DNA of 8,724 nucleotides from Planctomycetota bacterium (GCA_021160785.1 JAGHBX010000239.1:1-8724), one strand, 5' to 3'. Positions 1 through 7,355 are shown, counted from the first letter of the stretch. The notes: generated from the sequence alone by a model not told the origin. A program made the numbers and translations.

Positions 1-135
1 ATATCCAGATGTTTAGGAACTACCATAATCAACTCCGATGAAAAATCTCGTTTGTCAGTACAATACAATAAGGTTGATTTAGAACAAGATTTTGATATTA
101 TTTGGAATGAGGAACCGGGAAAGTGTTACAAATAG
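1..135 (+). CDS. 3' end of an unidentified plus-strand gene (partial)
   Basis: Frame 1 is open from the left edge for 44 codons and ends at a TAG (133-135). The tail ends in FDIIWNEEPGKCYK. It carries no motif I can assign. It lies on the same strand as the TylF-like gene that starts 70 bases later, so it could be the previous gene of a short plus-strand unit. GC in the first 180 bases is about 32%, clearly lower than in the genes to the right. The reading is tentative because a 44-codon open frame in AT-rich DNA is not strong proof of coding; its reading up to the window edge and its codirectional placement are the only support. Confidence 0.45.
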   Translation: MSRCLGTTIINSDEKSRLSVQYNKVDLEQDFDIIWNEEPGKCYK

Positions 136-205
136 AATAGATTAGTTGAAGAAGTTATAAGATAAAGAGCCCAAAACAGGCATATCTTTTTAAGGGGTCG
201 CGGCC
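136..205. other. AT-rich spacer before the TylF-like gene
   Basis: This 70-base gap separates the partial left-hand frame from the methyltransferase start. It contains a TATAAG at 156-161, but no acceptable -35 hexamer lies 16-18 bases upstream, so I do not call a promoter. No hairpin followed by a T run is visible. The only functional element I can support is the ribosome binding site at its right end. Confidence 0.5.
192..197 (+). promoter_or_regulatory. Ribosome binding site of the TylF-like gene
   Basis: AAGGGG ends eight bases before the ATG at 206. This spacing supports that ATG as the true start. Confidence 0.6.
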
Positions 206-973
206 ATGGCGGAAATTCAATTACCTGTTACATTCTATGGACTTGATAATGATCCGAAGTTTATTGAATCGCTTAAATACATGGTGGGCCGAGGTGCATT
301 TGCAGGTGATTTCCTTATTACATTTGGAAGGCATTTGTCCTTTCTCAAAGATCAAAAGTTCGTAAACTGTTTGAAGGGGCATCCGGAAAAACAGGCACTA
401 ACGTTAGCGTGGAGGCTTCACACGGCATGCTGGGCGGCACAAAACGCCCTGGCTATCGAGGGGGACTTTATACAATGCGGTGTTCAGGATGCAATAACCT
501 CGACTATGATAGTTAAATATCTGGATTTCGAAAAGACGGACAAAAACTTTTATCTTTATGACACTTTTTCCGGAATACCAACGGAATACTTATCCGATGA
601 GACTCGGCACATAGACCATGCGGAGTACAAAAAGAGTGGAACATATGAAAAGATTTTAGGCAGATTTTCTTCTTATCCAAATGTAAAGGTGATCAAGGGG
701 AAACTTCCGGACAAGCTAAAGGAAATTTGCCCTGCAATAATATCATTCATACACATGGATATAACCAACTTTCCTTCGGAAAGAGACACCCTTAAATATG
801 TGATCGACAGAGTCGCAGACGGAGGGATAATTTTATTTGAGGGATTTGGTTTCGAACACTATAAATTGTGGAAAATTGCGGAAGAAGACTTTGTAAGAAG
901 ATCGAACTTGACTATTCTGGAATTGCCCACCGGCCAGGGAATCGCGATCGTTAGAAAAGGGAAACCGGGATAA
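206..973 (+). CDS. TylF/MycF-like sugar O-methyltransferase with altered metal site
   Basis: The 255-residue product resembles the TylF/MycF family of cytoplasmic SAM-dependent methyltransferases, which O-methylate sugar hydroxyls in macrolide biosynthesis and are also common in polysaccharide loci. Visible family marks are GDFIQCGV (residues 86-93, the SAM-binding turn), LYDTFSGIP (117-125), HMDITNFP (183-190) and the C-terminal LPTGQG (240-245). Known relatives bind a divalent metal with an Asp in the HMD-type strand and with an Asp-Asp-Tyr after the next strand. Here D185 is kept, but the Asp-Asp-Tyr position reads F-E-G-F (211-214), so metal binding and activity may differ. The first 80 residues are less conserved. 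The ATG at 206 has a good ribosome binding site. It is the only complete plus-strand gene, it is about 40% GC, and it ends two bases from the stop of the opposing operon. The acceptor is unknown; a glycan sugar is likely from context. Confidence 0.78.
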   Translation: MAEIQLPVTFYGLDNDPKFIESLKYMVGRGAFAGDFLITFGRHLSFLKDQKFVNCLKGHPEKQALTLAWRLHTACWAAQNALAIEGDFIQCGVQDAITSTMIVKYLDFEKTDKNFYLYDTFSGIPTEYLSDETRHIDHAEYKKSGTYEKILGRFSSYPNVKVIKGKLPDKLKEICPAIISFIHMDITNFPSERDTLKYVIDRVADGGIILFEGFGFEHYKLWKIAEEDFVRRSNLTILELPTGQGIAIVRKGKPG

Positions 974-975
974 TA

Positions 976-2070
976 TTAGTCAGTAAAAGCCATTATTGTT
1001 TCAGTTATTCTTTGCGCATTCGATTCCGCTAACTCCGGATAAATCGGCAGTGAGATAATCTCCCTGCAAATTTGTTCGGTTACGGGCAGTTTATCGCAAC
1101 CGGGCAGTTTTTCCCAGGCCGGCTGTTGGTGTACAGGCACAGGGTAATGGATCGAGGCGCCGATATCTTTTGCTTTCAAAAATGCCAATAATTCATCGCG
1201 TTTTTTTGAACGAATGACGTATAAATGGTACACATGTGTTGAATTTGCTCTTTTTTTCGGCAATTTTGCTTCGTTTTTGCACAGTTTTTCTTCATATATC
1301 TGGGCCAAACGCACTCTCATGGCGTTGTCTTGATCGAGGTATCTCAGTTTAACTCGCAATACGGCGGCCTGTATCTCATCCATGCGGCTGTTCCATCCTG
1401 CCACATTGCTCACATATCGCTTGTCCCAGCCGTACTGACGCAACAAAGATGCCTTTCGGGCTAATTCTTTGTCCCCCGTCACAACCATTCCCGCGTCGCC
1501 AAGTGCGCCGAGGTTCTTGGTAGGATAAAAGCTGAAACAGGCCATATCGCCAAATGAACCGATGCGTTTATTTTTGTATGTTGCGCCATGCGCCTGAGCA
1601 CAATCCTCAATCACGCGAAGATGATGCCTGCCGGCTATTTGGAGTACAGGGTCTATATCAGCCGGCTGGCCGTACAAGTGAACGGGGATAATCGCTTTAG
1701 TACGCGGTGTGATTGCCGCCTCGAGCCTGTCCGGGGCCATGGTGAAAAAGTCCGGCTCAATATCGACCAGCACAGGTGTTGCGCCTGTCAGTTCAATTGC
1801 CGCCACCGTAGCTGCCGCCGTATGTGAAACGGTAATTACCTCATCTTTTGGCCCTATGCCGCAACAGGCTAATGCTAAATGGATGGCTTCGGTTCCACTG
1901 CCGACACCAACTCCGTAAGAGACGCCAATGTAGTCGGCAAACTGGCGCTCGAACGCCTTGACTTCCTCGCCCAGAATATACCAGCCTCCATCGAGCACGC
2001 GCCGAATCGCTGCGTCTATTTCATCCTTGTGAGAAAGATACTGAGCCTTGGGGTTACTGCATAGAATCAT
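976..2070 (-). CDS. DegT/DnrJ/EryC1/StrS aminotransferase, QdtB/FdtB/EvaB-like (sugar C3 type)
   Basis: This is a PLP-dependent sugar aminotransferase of 364 residues from the chosen start. It would move an amino group from glutamate (usual for the family) to a keto group of a nucleotide-linked deoxysugar in the cytoplasm. Visible marks are GSGTEA (57-62, phosphate binding), IEDCAQAHGA (154-163, with the Asp that contacts the PLP ring nitrogen) and FYPTKNLGALGDAG (181-194), where K185 should hold PLP. The block RQYGWDKRYVSN (211-222) followed by NSRMDEIQAA (227-236) is typical of enzymes making 3-amino sugars (QdtB, FdtB, TylB, EvaB), so a C3 keto substrate is likely. A longer start at 2106 is possible, but its GGCGGA is too close to the ATG. 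The start at 2070 gives the usual family N-terminus (NPKAQYLSHKDEI) and a 4-base overlap with the C3-methyltransferase gene. It is the last gene of the operon. Confidence 0.88.
   Translation of the reverse strand: MILCSNPKAQYLSHKDEIDAAIRRVLDGGWYILGEEVKAFERQFADYIGVSYGVGVGSGTEAIHLALACCGIGPKDEVITVSHTAAATVAAIELTGATPVLVDIEPDFFTMAPDRLEAAITPRTKAIIPVHLYGQPADIDPVLQIAGRHHLRVIEDCAQAHGATYKNKRIGSFGDMACFSFYPTKNLGALGDAGMVVTGDKELARKASLLRQYGWDKRYVSNVAGWNSRMDEIQAAVLRVKLRYLDQDNAMRVRLAQIYEEKLCKNEAKLPKKRANSTHVYHLYVIRSKKRDELLAFLKAKDIGASIHYPVPVHQQPAWEKLPGCDKLPVTEQICREIISLPIYPELAESNAQRITETIMAFTD
2067..2070 (-). promoter_or_regulatory. ATGA start/stop overlap coupling two sugar genes
   Basis: The TGA stop of the C3-methyltransferase (2069-2067) overlaps the ATG of the aminotransferase (2070-2068). 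There is no good Shine-Dalgarno at the usual distance; only a GGA abuts the ATG. The aminotransferase is therefore probably translated by ribosomes that finish the methyltransferase. Confidence 0.6.
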
Positions 2071-3287
2071 TCCAACACTTTCACTTTGGGCACATAGACA
2101 ATCCATTTTCCGCCGGCTTTTGTAAATTCCTGCTCTTTGGCGAATATTTCTTTTGCGTGGTTCCAGCCGAACAGCAGCGCGTAATCGGGAAAGTTGTCGG
2201 CAAACTCATGGTACGGCCGCACAGGAATATGTGTTCCGGGGCTGTATTTTCCTTGTTTTATCGGTGTTGTATCGCTGATGAACTCAACCAGGTCGGCCGT
2301 GATTTCGCAATAATTGGTTACGGTGGTGCTTTTTGAAGTGGCGGCGTAACCGACAATGCGTTTCCGGTGCTCTCGAAGACGGGTTAATAATTCCATTAAT
2401 TCCCGCCGGCAAGACTCTATATTGCGGCGTAATTGCTCAAAAGTTTGACGTCTGTCCAGGCCAAGCTGTTTTTCTTTGCTGCGCTGGGCGGCAACTGCTG
2501 GTGATATCCGCTTTTTCGCCTTATGAGCAATTACATATCTCATAGAGCCGCCGTGAACATTTTGCGGCATGACATCAATAACTTCCATGCCGTACTGCTG
2601 GAATAAGTAACTGATTGAGGCTGCGGAAAAATAGAAAGCGTGCTCGTCATAAATCTGGTCGTATGAGGTTTTTTCGACAATGTCGCCTAAATACGGGTCT
2701 TCAAAAATGAGCACGCCATCGGGCTTGAGCAAAGCCCTGATACCGGCGGCGACAGAGTGCAGATACGGGATATGGCACATCACATTAGCGGCAAGTATCG
2801 CGTCGGCCTGTCCATGTTCCTGAACTATTCTTTTGGCAAGAGCTTCATCGAAGAACTCGCAGATCGTTGCAATCCCCTTTTCGATCGCCACCTGTGCAAC
2901 GTTGGCGGAAGGCTCTATGCCTAAATGCCGAATGCCGGCCCCGGCAAAATTCTGCAGCATTATTCCGTCATTGCTTCCGAGTTCGACAACAAACGGATCC
3001 GAAGACTTCAAGTAGTCTTTGATAACCAGTTCGGCAAACTGTCTAAAATGGATTCCCATGCGAGTTGAAGTAGATGAAAAAAAGGCATAGTCTTGATGAA
3101 ACATCATCTCGCGGTCCGGCTGCTCGGTCAGTTGAACCATATTGCAGTTTTGACAAAACCCCGCTTTAAGCTCGAAAAAATATTCGTCGGTGAATTGATC
3201 GGCACTCAGGAAGCCATTGGCAATCGGCATTTTGCCGAACGAAATAAAAGGCTCGAACTGAGCTTGACAGATAAGACATTGGGGCAT
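2067..3287 (-). CDS. NDP-hexose C3-C-methyltransferase (TylCIII/EvaC/TcaB9 family)
   Basis: The 406-residue protein has the full three-part layout of SAM-dependent methyltransferases that add a methyl to C3 of NDP-4-keto-deoxysugars. The N-terminal part carries four cysteines, C4, C7, C45 and C48, the expected zinc site. The middle part has the SAM loop VELGSNDG (101-108) and IYDEHAFYFS (212-221). Y67, Y213, E215 and H216 sit where TcaB9 has its active-site Tyr, Tyr, Glu and His; H216 is the expected catalytic base. The C-terminal domain has GYAATSKSTTVTNYCEI (313-329) and KQGKYSPGTHIPV (344-356), normal marks of the family. Length is also normal. The start is supported by AAGGAA (3295-3300), seven bases upstream. 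Known members act on 3-keto-tautomer, 3-hydroxy or 3-amino substrates (TcaB9 works on a 3-amino-4-keto sugar), and the coupled downstream aminotransferase fits the 3-amino case. GC is about 52-58%, higher than its upstream neighbours. Confidence 0.88.
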   Translation of the reverse strand: MPQCLICQAQFEPFISFGKMPIANGFLSADQFTDEYFFELKAGFCQNCNMVQLTEQPDREMMFHQDYAFFSSTSTRMGIHFRQFAELVIKDYLKSSDPFVVELGSNDGIMLQNFAGAGIRHLGIEPSANVAQVAIEKGIATICEFFDEALAKRIVQEHGQADAILAANVMCHIPYLHSVAAGIRALLKPDGVLIFEDPYLGDIVEKTSYDQIYDEHAFYFSAASISYLFQQYGMEVIDVMPQNVHGGSMRYVIAHKAKKRISPAVAAQRSKEKQLGLDRRQTFEQLRRNIESCRRELMELLTRLREHRKRIVGYAATSKSTTVTNYCEITADLVEFISDTTPIKQGKYSPGTHIPVRPYHEFADNFPDYALLFGWNHAKEIFAKEQEFTKAGGKWIVYVPKVKVLE

Positions 3288-3309
3288 CTGACTGTTCCTT
3301 AGTCGCCTG

Positions 3310-4191
3310 TTAGTTATTTGTGTTCAAAGGTTTCCGGCTGCTATTCCTGCCCATTAACTGCTGCAAGTACTGTTCGGCGCATCTGGCTGATGTCTGTTTG
3401 TCAAACTGCGCCAGTATGTAATGAACAAGGTCGTAAGAGCCGTAGACATCGTGCAGGATAACAGCTAATTTCAGAAGTTTTTCCGGCGGCGTCCGGTCGT
3501 AATGTAAAAAATTCTTGACGTAAATCACATCGGACCAGAGAGCCTGGCTGAGTGGTTTATAACTGTTATTCTCAATGATTAACGGTTTGAAGGTCCGGCC
3601 GGCCATTGCGCTGCGATAAAATTTATGAAATAGAAATCCATTCTTTCTTAGAATTTGGTCCACTTCTGCAAACAGCGGCTGATCAATATACATCGGGACA
3701 AACTCCACCTCGGTATGAATAATCATAATATCAGCCAGCAGATTCTTCGCTCCGTTAAAAACATCGACCTCGGCGCCTTGAACATCGATTTTTAAGTAGT
3801 CGGCCCCCTGCACCTCATCAATGTCATCCAGCCGTTTAGTGGAAACAGTACAACGCCTGACAACCTGGGTTAATTCCGATAACGCCTGGAATTTCTCCAG
3901 CAGCTCCGTATTTGGCTCATAGAGCGAAGATGTCATATCACAGTTGCACACGTTGAAAGTCCGTTCGCTGCCGTCTCCAATAAAATATGGAAGACACAAA
4001 CAGTCGACAGGGTATGATTGATTAATCTTTTGACATTCCTGTTCATCAGGCTCGAAAGCGATGACTTTAGCAACACCGGGTTTCAACAATGCATGATAAT
4101 CGGGAGGTTCGTCATCAAGCACCAGAGCGCCGACATCTACGATCTTTATCTGTCCGCTTTTGTGTCCAAGGACATCCCATAAACTGCACAT
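3310..4191 (-). CDS. FkbM-family methyltransferase
   Basis: The 293-residue protein is a class I SAM methyltransferase of the FkbM type, usually an O-methyltransferase of sugars or polyketides. Marks are IVDVGA (17-22, motif I, Gly-poor as in FkbM), AFEPDE (45-50, the acidic end of strand 2 that binds SAM ribose), and the FkbM signature YLKIDVQGAEVDVFNGA (132-148). A following strand reads IIHTEVEF (157-164). About 60 residues after YVKNFLH (224-230) form a tail that looks helical and has no motif I know; they may be a lid, an oligomer contact or an interaction segment. AAGGTGG just before the ATG supports the start. It lies 28 bases after the glycosyltransferase stop and 22 bases before the C3-methyltransferase start, inside the operon. 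The acceptor is unknown, perhaps a hydroxyl of the glycan made here. Confidence 0.85.
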   Translation of the reverse strand: MCSLWDVLGHKSGQIKIVDVGALVLDDEPPDYHALLKPGVAKVIAFEPDEQECQKINQSYPVDCLCLPYFIGDGSERTFNVCNCDMTSSLYEPNTELLEKFQALSELTQVVRRCTVSTKRLDDIDEVQGADYLKIDVQGAEVDVFNGAKNLLADIMIIHTEVEFVPMYIDQPLFAEVDQILRKNGFLFHKFYRSAMAGRTFKPLIIENNSYKPLSQALWSDVIYVKNFLHYDRTPPEKLLKLAVILHDVYGSYDLVHYILAQFDKQTSARCAEQYLQQLMGRNSSRKPLNTNN

Positions 4192-4219
4192 ATTATTCCA
4201 CCTTCACTGTTTCACACAA

Positions 4220-5452
4220 TCAATCGAAAATTATTTCGCCGGGAAGCAGGCGACAATTAGCAAAAACGTCCTTGAGAGAACACTGATGAAGCGGGTCCGC
4301 CCCAAGCTTACTGCTGCGGTCCAGAAGGGTTTGATACTCCCAGGCAATAATGAAGTTCTCGGTTTTTGTGGGTAACTCGAGCAGTTCTTCTCGGCTGACT
4401 ATACAAGCCTCCATTTCCGGCATGATTTTCTGCAGAAGCGTACAAGTCTCCTGTGAAATTGGATGGGACTCAAAAAAAACTTTCCGGACGCCCGGGACAA
4501 CAGAGATAAGGATGTTAAGGCGTTCAGCTACCATTCGCTTAAGGTGGACCTGTTCATATTTCAAAGCTGTTTCATTATTGACTAAACCGTATGCTCGCGC
4601 ACGCAGTAAAAAGTGACGCCCGGTTAACGATTCACCTTTGAGTTCGGAGAATCGGACTCCCTTAAGATATGCGTTGCCTGCTACTATACCCAACGCCGCA
4701 GCATTTTCAAGAGATCCGCAGCCTGTTTTTCCCACAAAGACTTCAAAATCAGCACGATACATGTCATGGTACCATCCCTCCGTAAGATTATATTCGGCCC
4801 TTGGTTCGGTCTGTACATGGATGTAAAAAACATCCGGGATTAACGCTATTGCTCCGTGGTCCAATATCCCACCGACAAACTGGTGATGGGAAAAGGAACG
4901 CTTGTCGAAGGTGGTAATACAAAAACGCTGACACAACTCGGTCCTGATTACAGGAAACAAAAAAAGTCCAAATTTAAGAGTACGCTTCTTTGATTCTGAA
5001 CCTCTTGGCAAGATCACAATTTCATCCGTCATTTTATACGTTGTTTTCGCAGTTTCATTATTTGGGTCACATTCGGCATGTGCCCCAAAAACACCAACGA
5101 TGTCTTCACGCTCTTCCATCATCTTTACAGCTTTATTGAGACCCTCAATAACAATTCTGTCATCGTCACAAAACAGATACATATATTTTCCCGTGGCCAT
5201 AGACCCGGCTGCGACAAGGTTTTCCAGCATGGGCACCTCTTTATCAAGTCGGATATATCGGAATCTCTCCCATTTTTTCTTGAAACCCTTCAGGACATCA
5301 ACCGTGTGATCGCCGGAGCAGTTATCGGACACCACTATCTCCATTGAAGTATCCAGCGTCTCAGCTAAATGGGCAAGTGTTTCTCGCAGAATTTCCGCAC
5401 GGTTAAAGGTTGGTATACATATACTCAAAAGCGGCCGGCTTGTCTGTTGCAC
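4220..5452 (-). CDS. Family 2 glycosyltransferase with C-terminal extension
   Basis: The 410-residue protein starts with a GT-A fold: LLSICIPTFNR (8-18, nucleotide binding), VSDNCSGD (41-48) and the metal-binding acidic motif CDDDR (95-99). It should move a sugar from an NDP donor to a growing lipid-linked glycan at the inner face of the cytoplasmic membrane. No transmembrane segment is evident, so membrane contact would be peripheral. The catalytic part seems to end near residue 230-240; the remaining about 170 residues, ending in LPGEIIFD, match no domain I recognise. The start codon is GTG (5452-5450), supported by GAAAGG nine bases upstream. It is the only glycosyltransferase in the window. 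Donor and acceptor cannot be read from sequence; the unusual sugar built by its neighbours is a reasonable guess. Confidence 0.85.
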   Translation of the reverse strand: MQQTSRPLLSICIPTFNRAEILRETLAHLAETLDTSMEIVVSDNCSGDHTVDVLKGFKKKWERFRYIRLDKEVPMLENLVAAGSMATGKYMYLFCDDDRIVIEGLNKAVKMMEEREDIVGVFGAHAECDPNNETAKTTYKMTDEIVILPRGSESKKRTLKFGLFLFPVIRTELCQRFCITTFDKRSFSHHQFVGGILDHGAIALIPDVFYIHVQTEPRAEYNLTEGWYHDMYRADFEVFVGKTGCGSLENAAALGIVAGNAYLKGVRFSELKGESLTGRHFLLRARAYGLVNNETALKYEQVHLKRMVAERLNILISVVPGVRKVFFESHPISQETCTLLQKIMPEMEACIVSREELLELPTKTENFIIAWEYQTLLDRSSKLGADPLHQCSLKDVFANCRLLPGEIIFD

Positions 5453-5461
5453 AGGACTTAA

Positions 5462-5467
5462 CCTTTC
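5462..5467 (-). promoter_or_regulatory. Ribosome binding site for the GTG-started glycosyltransferase
   Basis: On the minus strand GAAAGG lies nine bases upstream of GTG at 5452. It is the main support for this non-ATG start. Confidence 0.55.
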
Positions 5468-5482
5468 AAAGTCTCAATTGAA

Positions 5483-6142
5483 TCAAGCTATAAAAAATCT
5501 TTCGACAACACTCTTATTTGTTCTTTTATAAGAAATATCGGGATACTTGCCAAATACTACCATGTTGGGCGGTATATCTTTTTCCATTACAACCGTGTTA
5601 ATCGATATTTGACAGTTATCGCCTATTTTGCACTTTCCAATTATTCCGCTACCTCCATATACCGCAACCCCTTTTCCCAAGACTGGGTATTCAAGGTTTT
5701 TGTTTGCGCCGATTGTGACTCTTTGTGTTGCAACAAAATAGTCATTGTATTCTGCTCGGCCCAAGACAATTCCTACGCAATGAATCAGGCGAAAAACATC
5801 CGGCAGGGCTACTTTATAGAAGATGTTTAAACCATTTAGCGCTTTATTCAGATAATATATTTTGGCGGCCATAGTCTCATCCTTTTCCCGGCGCCAAATT
5901 GTATTTGACAGATAGTATAGAAACATCGCATACTGGTCCGTATGTAAATGATCGAATCGCACATTACGGCCGTCAAAGAAGCACTCGCTGTTGATTCTGG
6001 AAAAACAATACTCAGTCCTTTCGATTGCTTTGCCGACAAACGAATCTAAAACCCGGGATTTTACTTCGACATCCGGCAATAAATTGTTCAATTGCTTTGC
6101 CACATATCTGCTTAGAGTTGTTGTATCTAATGTCTGGATCAT
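5483..6142 (-). CDS. Serine-acetyltransferase-like hexapeptide acyltransferase
   Basis: The 219-residue protein joins an all-helical N-terminal part (about residues 1-112) to a left-handed beta-helix (about 116-198). The latter shows hexapeptide-type turns such as VTIGAN, GIIGKC and CKIGDN and ends in NTVVMEKDIPPNMVVFG (182-198). This is the layout of CysE, and LIHCVGIVLG (119-128) lines up with the CysE segment carrying its catalytic histidine, making H121 the likely base. CysE has an Asp just before that His; here it is Ile. The helix is also short, with an irregular loop NKNLEYPVLGKG (147-158). The operon contains aminotransferases and no cysteine genes, so I infer acetyl-CoA (or another acyl-CoA) dependent acylation of a sugar amine or hydroxyl. 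GAAGGG six bases upstream of the ATG supports the start. GC is about 41%, distinctly below that of the adjacent aminotransferase gene. Confidence 0.78.
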   Translation of the reverse strand: MIQTLDTTTLSRYVAKQLNNLLPDVEVKSRVLDSFVGKAIERTEYCFSRINSECFFDGRNVRFDHLHTDQYAMFLYYLSNTIWRREKDETMAAKIYYLNKALNGLNIFYKVALPDVFRLIHCVGIVLGRAEYNDYFVATQRVTIGANKNLEYPVLGKGVAVYGGSGIIGKCKIGDNCQISINTVVMEKDIPPNMVVFGKYPDISYKRTNKSVVERFFIA

Positions 6143-6191
6143 ATCCAGCCCTTCCCGGCAAAGTTGGCAATTGTGTTCAGTTCCAGGCTGC

Positions 6192-7343
6192 TCAATGGGC
6201 GACTTTCCTCAATCGCGTGCCGTTGCTAAGCAGGGTGTGCAGGGCGTCGCAGATATATTCGACCTTTTCTTCGTCCAGGCTTAATCCGCTGGGAAGATTT
6301 ACGCCGAAAGGAGCAATCCGGTAGCTTACATGGTTGCGTCGCCGCGCCACATCGGCTTGCTCAGAGCTTTCGTAAGCGGGAATGGAACTCAAGGGGCGGA
6401 AAAACGGGCGGCTATCTATGTTCTTTTCCGCCAGGAGTCGCATCAGTTCTTCCTTTTCAAGTCCCCGTTTCTCGTCGATGATGATCGATACCATCCAGTA
6501 CGTATTTTTCACGTCCTCCGCCTCAGCGTTCAGCGTAATTCCCTGGACATCCTTCAGTCTTTTCTGATACCAGGAAAAAATTTGTCGTTTGCGGTCGAGC
6601 AATTCATCAATGCGCTCGATCTGCCCCAGCCCCAACGCCGCTTGCATACTGCTCATCTTGTACTTGAAAGCCACATCGGTGTTGCAGAACATCTTGTCGC
6701 CCGGAGACCGGCCATGATCGCGAAGCACCATCACCCTATCGAACAGATCATCGGAGTCAGTCACGAGCATCCCGCCCTCGCCGGTGGTCATCGTTTTCGA
6801 GCCGTGGAAACTGAAGGTTCCTGAAATCCCGAAAGTGCCCGCTTTTTTCCCATTGTATTCCGTTCCGATCGCCTCGGCGGCGTCCTCGATGACCGCCACA
6901 TTATAGCATTTGGCCACATCGAGAACAGCATCCATGTCCGACATGTTTCCATATAGATCCACGGGGATCACTGCCTTCGTCTTTGACGTAATGCACTCTT
7001 CAAGGGAATCGGCGCTGAGACACCAACTGATGGGATCGACGTCGGCAAACACGGTCGTTGCACCCACATAGCTGATGGGGGCAGCCGAGGCGATCCAGGT
7101 GATATCGGGCACAATGACTTCGTCTCCCGGCCCGACGTCCAAAGCTGCCAAGGACAGGTGGATGGCAGAGGTGCATGAAGGAAGCGATATGGCATGGCGC
7201 ACGCCAAGATAGTCGGCGAAAGCGTTCTCAAAACGCTCGCAATACATGTTGGCGTTGCCATACCAAGCGTTCGTTGCGGCGTCGGTGACGTAGTCGATTT
7301 CCTTTTGCGTGATCCATGGCCCGGAAACAGGTATGTACTCCAT
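6192..7343 (-). CDS. DegT/DnrJ/EryC1/StrS aminotransferase, perosamine-synthase-like (sugar C4 type)
   Basis: This PLP-dependent sugar aminotransferase has 383 residues from the chosen start. Marks are PSCTSA (55-60, cofactor phosphate), VIEDAAEAIG (151-160, Asp to PLP nitrogen) and FHGSKTMTTGEGG (179-191), where K183 should form the Schiff base. The stretch around K183, together with VLRDHGRSPGD (206-216) and FKYKMSSMQAALGLGQ (226-241), resembles perosamine synthases and related enzymes that aminate C4 of NDP-4-keto-6-deoxyhexoses; NLPSG (349-353) is the usual C-terminal mark. It differs clearly from the aminotransferase at the operon's far end, so the two probably act at different positions or on different sugars. 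A longer start at 7361 is possible, but the ATG at 7343 has AAAGGG six bases upstream and gives the normal family N-terminus (IPVSGPWIT). GC is about 55%, up to 65% locally. Confidence 0.87.
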   Translation of the reverse strand: MEYIPVSGPWITQKEIDYVTDAATNAWYGNANMYCERFENAFADYLGVRHAISLPSCTSAIHLSLAALDVGPGDEVIVPDITWIASAAPISYVGATTVFADVDPISWCLSADSLEECITSKTKAVIPVDLYGNMSDMDAVLDVAKCYNVAVIEDAAEAIGTEYNGKKAGTFGISGTFSFHGSKTMTTGEGGMLVTDSDDLFDRVMVLRDHGRSPGDKMFCNTDVAFKYKMSSMQAALGLGQIERIDELLDRKRQIFSWYQKRLKDVQGITLNAEAEDVKNTYWMVSIIIDEKRGLEKEELMRLLAEKNIDSRPFFRPLSSIPAYESSEQADVARRRNHVSYRIAPFGVNLPSGLSLDEEKVEYICDALHTLLSNGTRLRKVAH

Positions 7344-7349
7344 GATCAG

Positions 7350-7355
7350 CCCTTT
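7350..7355 (-). promoter_or_regulatory. Ribosome binding site that sets the C4-type aminotransferase start
   Basis: AAAGGG on the minus strand lies six bases before the ATG at 7343. It favours this start over the in-frame ATG at 7361, which has only GAGGTG three bases away. Confidence 0.55.

Noticed and set aside
156..161. TATAAG as a -10 promoter element for the TylF-like gene
   Set aside because: No matching -35 hexamer at the right distance; AT-rich DNA gives such matches by chance.
941..950. Perfect palindrome ATCGCGATCG near the convergent gene ends, considered as terminator or operator
   Set aside because: Only 10 bases, no loop, no T run on either side, and inside coding sequence.
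2071..2106. Longer start (ATG at 2106) for the C3-type aminotransferase
   Set aside because: Adds 12 residues unlike the family, and its GGCGGA is only about two bases from the ATG; the ATGA overlap start is better.
5483..6142. Assignment of the acyltransferase as CysE for cysteine synthesis
   Set aside because: The Asp before the catalytic His is missing, the beta-helix differs, and the gene lies in a sugar operon without cysteine genes.
6330..6824. Plus-strand open frame of 164 codons opposite the C4-type aminotransferase
   Set aside because: It lies fully inside a gene with clear family motifs, and its translation shows no domain.
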